Below are positions 1 through 6,356 of a DNA stretch of 8,476 nt, one piece after another; the first letter of the stretch is position 1, and the number at the start of each line of letters is the position of its first letter. Source of the DNA: an uncultured bacterium (GTDB lineage: Bacteria; Cyanobacteriota; Vampirovibrionia; Gastranaerophilales; Gastranaerophilaceae); assembly GCA_945910925.1 (NCBI GenBank), contig CAMDZX010000082.1, positions 1-8,476 on the forward strand, written 5' to 3'. The position numbers were made by a program, and so were the translations under genes. A model generated the notes under the pieces. That model did not search any database. It saw only the letters and a list, made by a program, of their open reading frames with translations, and was not told the origin of the DNA.

Positions 1-2
1 CA

Positions 3-1535
3 TTTGTCAATTTTGTAGCTTTCCATTCTCAACCGAGAGATATGATTAACCTTCACGCTAAGATGTTTAAGAAACACGGTGTAACAACCGTAAGAAACTT
101 TGATGCTCTAAACGATGTTAATAACTTAATTTATTCGGGTCAATGTATCAAGGATAACGGTTTGAAACACGAAGTTACAATCACTATGATGGAACTTCCT
201 ATCGGTTGTACAGGTGCTCATGACGTAGCATTCTATGAAAGAGTTCTTCGTTCAATTCTTGATGCAGGCATTCCGTTTGACAGTTTAGCATTCAAAGATG
301 CATCAGGTACTTCTGCACCTAGAAAAGTTTATGAAACAATCAAACGTACAAGAGAAATATTAGGTAACGATGTACATATCCGATTCCACTCTCATGAAAC
401 TGCCGGTACAGGTTTGGCTGCATATTTAGCTGCTCTTGACGGCGGTGCTGACGGTATTGACCTTTCAATGAAGCCTGTTTCAGGCGGAACTGCTCAACCT
501 GATATCGTTTCAATGTGGCATGCTCTTAAAGGTTCTGAATACGATTTGGGTATTGATATTGAAAAGATTCTTGAAACAGAAGAAATTTTCAAAGAATGTA
601 TGAAGGATTACTTCTTACCGCCTGAAGCATTAGCTGTTAATCCTATGATTATATCTTCACCGCTTCCGGGTGGTGCGTTGACTGCAAATACTCAAATGAT
701 GAGAGATAACGGGGTTATGAACAGATTCCCTGAAGTTGTTGCAGCAATGAAAGAAGTTGTAGAAAAGGGTGGTTTTGGTACATCAGTTACTCCTGTTTCT
801 CAATTCTATTTCCAACAAGCATTTAACAATGTTATGTTCGGTTCTTGGAAGAAAATTGCTGAAGGTTACGGGAAAATGGTTCTCGGATACTTTGGTAAAA
901 CACCTTGTGAACCTGATGCTGAAGTTGTTAAAATCGCAGAAGAACAACTTGGACTTAAACCTACAACAGAAACAGTTGTTGATTTGAACGACAAGGATGA
1001 AACTAAAGGTATTGCCGCTGCAACAAAAATGTTGCAAGATGCAGGACTTGAAGTTAATGATGAAAATATCTTTATTGCAGGTGCTTGTAAGGAAAAAGGT
1101 ATTATGTTCTTACAAGGTAACGGTGTAATCGGTGTTCGTAAGAACTGTCCTGAACAAGCTTGCGCACCTGTTGCTAAAAACGGCAGCGAATATACTGTTA
1201 AAGTTAACGGTAAGAACTACGCAGTTAAACTTGAAGGAGATAAGAAAGCTGTTGTTAACGGGAAAACATATGATATCGCAGTTTCAGAAGGTATTGCAGC
1301 AGCTGCATCAAGTTCAGGTGACGGTAAACCTGTTGAAGCTCAACTTCCGGGTAACGTATTAAAGACATGTGTTTCTGCAGGTGATACGGTTGCGGAAGGT
1401 GATGTATTAATGGTTCTTGAAGCTATGAAAATGGAAACAGAAGTAAAATCTCCGTTTGCCGGAACAGTTCAATCCGTTGATGTTGCTCAAGGCGATAAAG
1501 TTGTTACAGGTCAAACTTTGGTAACAATAGGTTAG
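3..1535 (+). CDS. oadA: Oxaloacetate decarboxylase alpha / pyruvate carboxylase subunit B-type biotin carboxyltransferase (5' partial)
   Basis: This subunit moves a carboxyl group between a 2-oxoacid and biotin; paired with OadB it should form a cytoplasmic, membrane-associated decarboxylase. The reading frame is open from base 3 with no stop. The ATG at 42 is therefore internal: the family's DALND block starts only 20 residues after it, and roughly 90 N-terminal residues lie outside the window. Numbered from that ATG, the carboxyltransferase barrel shows the Lys of FKDASG (K85, the carbamylated metal ligand in the family) and the metal-binding pair HSH (H116, H118). The conserved SGGTAQPD and PGGALTANTQ blocks follow, then the PYC/OADA conserved domain to about residue 370. 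A short Ala/Ser linker leads to a C-terminal biotinyl domain with EAMKMET; biotinyl-lysine is K463 (1428-1430). The wording resembles PycB-like proteins of Epsilonproteobacteria as I recall them. Whether the substrate is oxaloacetate, or pyruvate in the carboxylating direction, cannot be settled from sequence. The stop codon overlaps the next gene's SD. Confidence 0.93.
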   Translation, partial: FVNFVAFHSQPRDMINLHAKMFKKHGVTTVRNFDALNDVNNLIYSGQCIKDNGLKHEVTITMMELPIGCTGAHDVAFYERVLRSILDAGIPFDSLAFKDASGTSAPRKVYETIKRTREILGNDVHIRFHSHETAGTGLAAYLAALDGGADGIDLSMKPVSGGTAQPDIVSMWHALKGSEYDLGIDIEKILETEEIFKECMKDYFLPPEALAVNPMIISSPLPGGALTANTQMMRDNGVMNRFPEVVAAMKEVVEKGGFGTSVTPVSQFYFQQAFNNVMFGSWKKIAEGYGKMVLGYFGKTPCEPDAEVVKIAEEQLGLKPTTETVVDLNDKDETKGIAAATKMLQDAGLEVNDENIFIAGACKEKGIMFLQGNGVIGVRKNCPEQACAPVAKNGSEYTVKVNGKNYAVKLEGDKKAVVNGKTYDIAVSEGIAAAASSSGDGKPVEAQLPGNVLKTCVSAGDTVAEGDVLMVLEAMKMETEVKSPFAGTVQSVDVAQGDKVVTGQTLVTIG

Positions 1536-1539
1536 GAGG
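1534..1539 (+). promoter_or_regulatory. Ribosome binding site of oadB
   Basis: A perfect AGGAGG sits 6 nt before the oadB ATG. Its first two bases are the last two of the oadA TAG stop, so terminating ribosomes stand on the next SD. This implies translational coupling of the two subunits. Confidence 0.85.
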
Positions 1540-1545
1540 CTCAAG

Positions 1546-2721
1546 ATGCAATTATCAGAAGGTTTACTTAACTTATGGCAATCAACAGGTTTGTACAATA
1601 TGGTTACACCTGCTGACCCTTCTATCAACAACTGTGTTGAACAATTCTTACATCAATACGGACATCCGATTATGTTGGTTATTTGTTTGTTCCTGATGTG
1701 GCTTGGTATTAAAAAACAATTTGAACCGTTGTTATTAATTCCGATTGCATTTGGTGGCTTTTTGTCAAACATTCCGGGTGCAGGTATCTCTGAACCGGGC
1801 GGATTCCTGAATATTATTTACGAAGCAGGTATTCATCAAGGCTTATTCCCGTTGATTATCTTTATGGGGGTAGGTGCGATGACAGACTTCGGACCGTTAA
1901 TTGCAAACCCTAAAATGGCACTTTTAGGCGGTGCTGCTCAATTCGGCATATTCGGTGCATTATTATTGGCACTTTGTGTATTCGGATTTACACTTCCTCA
2001 ATCAGGTGCTATCGGTATTATCGGTGGTGCAGATGGCCCGACATCTATATTTGTAACAAGTAAGCTTGCTCCTGAATTGTTAGGTGCAATTGCTGTTGCC
2101 GCATATTCTTATATGGCGTTGGTTCCTGTTATCCAACCGCCTATCATGAAAATGTTAACAACTGATGAAGAACGCAAAATCCAAATGAAACAGCTTAGAG
2201 AAGTTTCAAAACGTGAAAAAATAGTTTTCCCTCTTGTTGTTTTATCACTTTGCGTATTACTTCTTCCGTCAGCTTGTCCGCTTTTGGGTTCGTTGGTTTT
2301 CGGTAACCTGTGTAAAGAATGCGGAGTTGTTGACAGATTATCGGATACTATGCAAAATGCTTTAATCAACATTGTAACTATTTTCTTGGGTCTGTCTGTC
2401 GGTTCAAAACTTTCAGCAGAACAATTCTTGAATATACAAACATTGTTCATCCTTGTATTAGGTATTGTTGCATTCTCTCTTGCAACCGCAGGCGGTGTAA
2501 TTATGGCTAAGACAATGAACTTGTTCTCAAAAGAAAAAATCAATCCGCTTATCGGTTCAGCGGGTGTTTCTGCGGTTCCGATGGCAGCTCGTGTATCTAA
2601 CAAAGTAGGTTTGGAATATAATAGCCAAAACTTCTTATTGATGCACGCAATGGGACCTAATGTTGCAGGTGTTATCGGTTCTGCGGTTGCAGCCGGTGTA
2701 CTTCTTGCAATTTGTCACTAA
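1546..2721 (+). CDS. oadB: Sodium-pumping decarboxylase beta subunit (membrane carboxybiotin decarboxylase)
   Basis: This 391-residue polytopic membrane protein belongs to the OadB/MmdB/GcdB family. It decarboxylates carboxybiotin carried by the alpha subunit and couples this to Na+ export. Family hallmarks are visible. GGADGPTSIFVTSKLAP (about residues 160-176) contains D163, matching the essential Asp of Klebsiella OadB. GSAGVSAVPMAARVSNK (337-353) is the conserved re-entrant region. HAMGPNVAGVIGSAVAAG (367-384) carries the Asn and Ser implicated in Na+ binding. Hydrophobic segments cover most of residues 41-200 and 226-390, separated by a charged cytoplasmic loop (about 205-225). The N-terminal 40 residues form the usual amphipathic leader. 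The length matches shorter family members. It follows oadA by 10 bp and clearly shares its transcript. The third (gamma) subunit does not follow it. Closely related methylmalonyl- or glutaconyl-CoA decarboxylase beta subunits look alike; the biotin domain fused to the alpha subunit favours an oxaloacetate or pyruvate type. Confidence 0.94.
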   Translation: MQLSEGLLNLWQSTGLYNMVTPADPSINNCVEQFLHQYGHPIMLVICLFLMWLGIKKQFEPLLLIPIAFGGFLSNIPGAGISEPGGFLNIIYEAGIHQGLFPLIIFMGVGAMTDFGPLIANPKMALLGGAAQFGIFGALLLALCVFGFTLPQSGAIGIIGGADGPTSIFVTSKLAPELLGAIAVAAYSYMALVPVIQPPIMKMLTTDEERKIQMKQLREVSKREKIVFPLVVLSLCVLLLPSACPLLGSLVFGNLCKECGVVDRLSDTMQNALINIVTIFLGLSVGSKLSAEQFLNIQTLFILVLGIVAFSLATAGGVIMAKTMNLFSKEKINPLIGSAGVSAVPMAARVSNKVGLEYNSQNFLLMHAMGPNVAGVIGSAVAAGVLLAICH

Positions 2722-2732
2722 TTTACTGATTT

Positions 2733-2762
2733 AAACCCTCGCTTTTTATAGCGAGGGTTTTT
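2733..2762 (+). terminator. Intrinsic terminator of the oadA-oadB operon
   Basis: A perfect 10-bp stem (2733-2742 pairs with 2751-2760) with an 8-nt loop begins 11 bp after the oadB stop. The core is CCCTCGC/GCGAGGG and the 3' arm runs into five T residues. The flanking A and T tracts could let it work in both orientations, but no minus-strand gene ends here. Confidence 0.9.
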
Positions 2763-2777
2763 ATATATTGTATGTGT

Positions 2778-4388
2778 ATGAAAAAATTTATAAGTATACT
2801 ATTAATCTGTTTTACTTTTATTTTTGCTCTTTTTGTGTCAAAAAAATATACAAATTTGCACAAAATTACCACCACTGAACACTTAATAACAAGTGAACAT
2901 ACCGAGTATCTTTCATACAGAAACAGAAGTCTGTGTGAATTAGTTGCACAAACGATGACTCTACCTTTAGAAGATGTATTAGGGTTGGGTTATTTAGTTG
3001 ATAATAATGAGGACGGGAATACCCCTATTTTAATTAAAGATGGCAAACCTACTAATATAAGCGAATTTAACAGATTGTTGACAATTGCTAAAGCCGGACA
3101 ATATAGGATTTGTAATAAAAAATCAGGCAAATATCACCTTTTATCTTGTAAATATGGAGCATACTCCAAGAACTATGAAATATTGCCGTTGTCAGAAATA
3201 AAAAATTACTCACCTTGCAGTTATTGTTGTAAAAAGACGTGTAAAACGTCTTCAAAAACAAAATCCGTAAAGAAAATACACAAAGATTTACCACAACCTG
3301 CAATGCTGTTTTCTAATCAATTTGTCAAGATTTTTTTATCAGACCATACAACAAGATTAAAACCTGATAACTCTTGTTCATCTTTGATGTGTAAGGGATT
3401 GTTAAATGAAATTAATTCTGCCTCATCAACTATTGACATGGCGATTTACGGTTATGAAAAAATACCTGTAATTGATACGGCACTAAAAAATGCCGTAAAA
3501 CGTGGGGTAAAAATACGTATTGTTTATGATGTTGATGCAAAAGGTAATAATTATTATTCCGGCACTCATTCTCTTGCAAATGCTTTTCCCGATTCGGTTT
3601 CAGATATAGGAGTGACGGGGTTGATGCATAATAAGTTTTTTATATTTGATTCAAAAAAAGTTATAACAGGTTCCGCCAATCTTAGTGCATCAGATATGTC
3701 AGGATTTAATTCCAATAGCGTAATTTTGATTAATTCTCCGTCTGCCGCACAAATTTATGAATACGAGTTTAATCAAATGTTTTCATCAAAGTTTCATAAA
3801 TTAAAAGAACGGGTACCTCTGCGTCGGGATTTGATACTTGGGGAGTCAAAACTTAAAATATATTTTTCACCTAAGGATAATACGGTGAATAAAGCGTTAA
3901 TTCCGTTGATTAATTCTGCTAAAAAATACATCTATATGCCATCTTTTTTAATAACTGAGCGAGATTTAACTGAGGCGCTTATTAATGCTAAAAAGCGTGG
4001 TGTTGATGTAAAAATAGTTATTGATGCTCTTTACGGTCGTGCAAAGAATACAAAACACCATATTTTAAGAGAAAACGGAATACAGGTAAAAACCGAGAAT
4101 TATGCGGGAAAACTTCATTCCAAATCAATGATTATTGATGACAGATATCTGGTCATAGGCTCAATGAACTTTTCTTATTCAGGAAACTATGTCAATGATG
4201 AAAACTTGATTATATTAGAAAACAGAAATGCTGCAATTTTTTACAGGCACTTTTTTGAATATCTGTGGAGTCGAATATATGACTTTTGGCTCACACACGA
4301 TGTTGCACCCGAAAGCAAGTATTCAATCGGGTCGCTTGAAGACGGAGTTGATAATGATTATGACGGTTTAGTTGACGAAAAAGACTAG
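2778..4388 (+). CDS. Exported phospholipase D-superfamily (double HKD) protein with Ada-like Cys/His knuckle and acidic C-terminal motif
   Basis: A phosphodiesterase of the PLD superfamily, 536 residues from the ATG at 2778. An ATG at 2772 would add only Met-Cys; neither has an SD, and MKK followed by a hydrophobic run argues for 2778. Residues 5-21 form a signal peptide or N-terminal anchor without a convincing lipobox. Next comes a region of about 90 residues that I do not recognise. Residues 119-150 hold a YHLLSC...YSPCSYC knuckle (H120, C124, C147, C150) like the Ada-type zinc-binding motif found beside some secreted nucleases. A Lys/Thr-rich linker (151-170) follows. Two catalytic repeats carry HxKxxxxD: H284/K286/D291 with GSANLS, and H447/K449/D454 with GSMNFS. 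The last residues match the DGxDNDxDGxxDE acidic metal-binding pattern. All HKD residues are intact. The lack of paired N-terminal transmembrane helices argues against classical cardiolipin synthase. An extracytoplasmic nuclease or phospholipase is likelier, but the substrate is unknown. It lies 16 bp after a strong terminator. Confidence 0.88.
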   Translation: MKKFISILLICFTFIFALFVSKKYTNLHKITTTEHLITSEHTEYLSYRNRSLCELVAQTMTLPLEDVLGLGYLVDNNEDGNTPILIKDGKPTNISEFNRLLTIAKAGQYRICNKKSGKYHLLSCKYGAYSKNYEILPLSEIKNYSPCSYCCKKTCKTSSKTKSVKKIHKDLPQPAMLFSNQFVKIFLSDHTTRLKPDNSCSSLMCKGLLNEINSASSTIDMAIYGYEKIPVIDTALKNAVKRGVKIRIVYDVDAKGNNYYSGTHSLANAFPDSVSDIGVTGLMHNKFFIFDSKKVITGSANLSASDMSGFNSNSVILINSPSAAQIYEYEFNQMFSSKFHKLKERVPLRRDLILGESKLKIYFSPKDNTVNKALIPLINSAKKYIYMPSFLITERDLTEALINAKKRGVDVKIVIDALYGRAKNTKHHILRENGIQVKTENYAGKLHSKSMIIDDRYLVIGSMNFSYSGNYVNDENLIILENRNAAIFYRHFFEYLWSRIYDFWLTHDVAPESKYSIGSLEDGVDNDYDGLVDEKD

Positions 4389-4394
4389 ATGCGT

Positions 4395-5339
4395 TTAGCT
4401 TTGAGATATAATTTGCGCACCGTTATTTTCTACTTTGAGTGTCTTTATTTCAGCTTTAACGTTTAAGTTTGTCATAACCTCATTGATTTTATTACGTGCT
4501 TTATCTGCCGCAGATTGTTTAGAAATTACCAAAACCGACGACCCCGCACCGCTAAGTACACATCCGAATATATCTTCATCATGCTTAATTGCTTCATTAA
4601 TATCTGCCATCCAAGGTACTAATTTTGCACGATAAGGCTGATGTAATTTGTCAGACAGAGCTATTTTCATCAATTCGGCATCCGAAGTATTTAATGCTTC
4701 TATAAACATTCCCATGCGTTTTGTGTTATAAACTGCATCTTGGATAGGAACAGATTCGGGAAGAACAGAACGTGAAATTTCGGTTGCAAGTTCTACGTCA
4801 GGAATACAAACCGTTATTGCCCATTCCTCAGGCCAATTTAACTTGCGATATAAAATACTTCCGTCCTCCTCTAATGATGAAAGCACCAAACCGCCAACAA
4901 CTGCCGGTGTAACATTATCAGGATGTCCTTCAATTTCTGTTGCTATTGATAGAATAGCAGACTCATCCGCAGGCTCTCCCAATAAGTGGTTTGCTGCAAT
5001 CAACGCACCGACTATAACCGCCGCAGAACTGCCCAATCCTCTTGTAACCGGAATTGTTGTGTTTATATTGATTTTTAATTCGGAAGGTGTTTGACCTATT
5101 GAATTGTATAAAAGCTCTACCGCTTTGTAAACAATGCTTGTTTCATCCGTTGGGATGTGGTCAATGATTAAATCATCAAAATTATCATCTTGCGATAATA
5201 TATTAATCTCTACGCCTGTCCCCGGCAATACTGTTTCATCAATAGTTACAGTATTATAAATAGGTAATGCAATACCTAAACAATCAAAACCGGGTCCTAT
5301 ATTTGCCGATGTTGCCGGCACTTTTACACTAACTTTCAT
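4395..5339 (-). CDS. thrB: Homoserine kinase
   Basis: ThrB phosphorylates homoserine with ATP, the penultimate step to threonine, in the cytoplasm. At 314 residues it has normal family length. GHMP-kinase motifs appear in order. PATSANIGPGFDCLGIAL (8-25) forms the N-terminal substrate region, and PVTRGLGSSAAVIVGAL (97-113) is the phosphate-binding loop. EGHPDNVTPAVVGG (137-150) and LSDKLHQPYR (228-237) are homoserine-kinase-specific blocks. LSGAGSSVLV (262-271) is the C-terminal glycine-rich motif. It starts 9 bp after the stop of the YhaM-like gene, so the two are cotranscribed. Its SD-like AGGAA (5346-5350) overlaps that upstream TAG stop. Other threonine genes (hom, thrC) are not in the window, and no functional link with the exonuclease is obvious. 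Its stop lies only 6 bp from the stop of the convergent HKD gene, with no terminator between them. Confidence 0.95.
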   Translation of the reverse strand: MKVSVKVPATSANIGPGFDCLGIALPIYNTVTIDETVLPGTGVEINILSQDDNFDDLIIDHIPTDETSIVYKAVELLYNSIGQTPSELKININTTIPVTRGLGSSAAVIVGALIAANHLLGEPADESAILSIATEIEGHPDNVTPAVVGGLVLSSLEEDGSILYRKLNWPEEWAITVCIPDVELATEISRSVLPESVPIQDAVYNTKRMGMFIEALNTSDAELMKIALSDKLHQPYRAKLVPWMADINEAIKHDEDIFGCVLSGAGSSVLVISKQSAADKARNKINEVMTNLNVKAEIKTLKVENNGAQIISQS

Positions 5340-5348
5340 ATTTAATTC

Positions 5349-6176
5349 CTATAACATTGTTACACTGGTCTTACCATATTTTGCGGATAAATCATCTATA
5401 TGGTGAATAAAATATACATAAGACTCTAAATCTTTTTCGTTCAAATCAACAATTGCCCCCCAATCAGTTCTTCCGTGATGGGCAGCTATCATTTTTGCAA
5501 TACGTTTAAATCCGTTTGCCATACAAATCGTATAACCATACTGGGAGTGAGTAAGCCATTCTTTTTTAAAGGCTTCATCATAGTCTATAATCCCATTTTC
5601 GGTTTCTATTGTGTATTCAAATATCTTTCCTATATCATGGAGTATAGCAGCAGCAATTGCTTCATCTCTATTAATCTTTTGGAATAAAATTTTGATATTT
5701 GCATCTGCAATCTTTGCACATTCAAGTATATGAACCATTAATCCGCCAATATAATTGTGGTGCATAGTTTTTGCCGCAGGAGATAATAATATTTTTTCTT
5801 TGTGTTCTTCAAAATAGTTAAGCATAAATGTTTTTATTTTTTCATCATTAATACTGTTAATATATTCGATTATCTCTTTATAAACTTCATTTCTTTCGCT
5901 TTCCGTCAGTCCTGTTCTTGCTTCCTTGATAAGTTCAAGTGAAGATATCAGACAATTATTAAAACGCTCATTAAATGATGCTGAAACAATTCTTACTATA
6001 TTTCCTATGCGGAATAGTTTTACATCAAGCCTGTTAAGTGCTTCTTCCCACAATATACAATTCAAGATGCTTTCATTATTAGGGTCTTTTAGTTGTAATT
6101 TACCCATTTTTGTACCGGCTTTTGTATCGCCGACAGTAAAAGAAACTACTTCATATTGAACTTCCGTACTAAACAT
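5349..6176 (-). CDS. YhaM-like 3'-5' exoribonuclease (OB-fold plus HD domain)
   Basis: A 275-residue protein with the YhaM architecture: an N-terminal OB-type nucleic-acid-binding fold (about residues 8-83), a helical linker, and a metal-dependent HD phosphohydrolase domain (about 135-270). Metal-binding residues are visible in family context: HHNYIGGLMVH (139-149), ILHDIGK with H180/D181, H210 in WLTHSQYG, AAHHGRTDWGA with H233/H234, and HHIDDLSAKYG with D261. In Firmicutes YhaM is a 3'-5' exonuclease of RNA and ssDNA that trims transcript ends. Transfer of that role to this protein is inference. It is some 40 residues shorter than Bacillus YhaM (about 314). The loss lies in the OB/linker part and the C-terminal tail; the catalytic residues are complete. 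The start is secured by GGAGG 4 nt upstream. It heads a minus-strand pair with thrB and shares a palindrome-rich divergent promoter region with the RHH regulator. Confidence 0.85.
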   Translation of the reverse strand: MFSTEVQYEVVSFTVGDTKAGTKMGKLQLKDPNNESILNCILWEEALNRLDVKLFRIGNIVRIVSASFNERFNNCLISSLELIKEARTGLTESERNEVYKEIIEYINSINDEKIKTFMLNYFEEHKEKILLSPAAKTMHHNYIGGLMVHILECAKIADANIKILFQKINRDEAIAAAILHDIGKIFEYTIETENGIIDYDEAFKKEWLTHSQYGYTICMANGFKRIAKMIAAHHGRTDWGAIVDLNEKDLESYVYFIHHIDDLSAKYGKTSVTML

Positions 6177-6180
6177 ATCT

Positions 6181-6185
6181 CCTCC
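6181..6185 (-). promoter_or_regulatory. Ribosome binding site of the YhaM-like gene
   Basis: On the minus strand GGAGG lies 4 nt before the ATG at 6176. The spacing is slightly short, but it is the strongest SD on this strand and fixes the start. Confidence 0.75.
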
Positions 6186-6200
6186 GTTTTTATATATTAC

Positions 6201-6217
6201 TACAAAAACGTTTTGTA
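6201..6217. repeat. Inverted repeat TACAAAA-N3-TTTTGTA (operator candidate)
   Basis: A perfect 7-bp inverted repeat around ACG. It contains the 10-bp palindrome AAAACGTTTT at 6205-6214. It overlaps the putative -10 and start point of the minus-strand promoter, a typical repressor position. The stem is too AT-rich, and placed too far into the leader, to be a terminator for either neighbour. Confidence 0.6.
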
Positions 6218-6242
6218 TAAATAACTGTATGAATAATGTTAA
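6214..6242 (-). promoter_or_regulatory. Putative sigma70-type promoter of the YhaM-like/thrB pair
   Basis: Read on the minus strand, TTAACA (6242-6237, 5 of 6 to the -35 consensus) is followed by a 17-bp spacer and TATACA (6219-6214, 4 of 6 to the -10). Transcription would start near 6207, inside the adjacent inverted repeat, leaving a 5' leader of about 30 nt. AT-rich sequence gives chance matches, so this is tentative. Confidence 0.4.
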
Positions 6243-6255
6243 AATTTGTAACTTT

Positions 6256-6270
6256 CTATAAAATTTATAG
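6256..6270. repeat. Inverted repeat CTATAAA-A-TTTATAG
   Basis: A perfect 7-bp inverted repeat with a single central base, in the middle of the divergent intergenic region. It could be a second protein-binding site of a different type, or back-to-back TATA-like -10 elements serving both strands. Chance is possible in such AT-rich DNA. Confidence 0.45.
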
Positions 6271-6321
6271 CAATTTTTTCTATATTAAATACTTTTTATA
6301 TATGTAAGCGGGAACTAAGAG

Positions 6322-6337
6322 TTGTAATCTTATACAA
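6322..6337. repeat. Inverted repeat TTGTA-N6-TACAA upstream of the RHH gene
   Basis: Perfect 5-bp arms, TTGTA (6322-6326) and TACAA (6333-6337), 20 bp before the regulator's ATG. The half-site words are those of the repeat at 6201-6217, here in the opposite order; a further TTGTA lies at 6246-6250. It suits an autoregulatory site, but the arms are short. Confidence 0.4.
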
Positions 6338-6342
6338 AAATA

Positions 6343-6348
6343 AAGGGG
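6343..6348 (+). promoter_or_regulatory. Ribosome binding site of the RHH regulator
   Basis: AAGGGG ends 8 nt before the ATG at 6357. It is a good SD at standard spacing and supports this start for a very short gene. Confidence 0.7.
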
Positions 6349-6356
6349 AATTAATT

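Noticed and set aside
42..44. ATG at 42 as the true start of the carboxyltransferase
   Set aside because: The frame is open to base 3 and family members carry about 90 more residues with the first metal-binding Asp. The gene simply starts before the window.
769..1362. Several 70-85-residue open frames overlapping oadA in other frames
   Set aside because: They are low-complexity Leu/Lys/Phe-rich shadows of the biotin carboxyltransferase frame, which has continuous family similarity.
2109..2603. A 164-residue open frame on the minus strand inside oadB
   Set aside because: It lies wholly antisense to a clear OadB, has no SD, and its composition is what a mirrored membrane-protein gene gives. 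It has no recognisable motif.
5349..6176. Broken or truncated YhaM
   Set aside because: It is shorter than Bacillus YhaM, but all HD metal ligands and the OB fold are present and the start has a good SD, so it reads as an intact short member.
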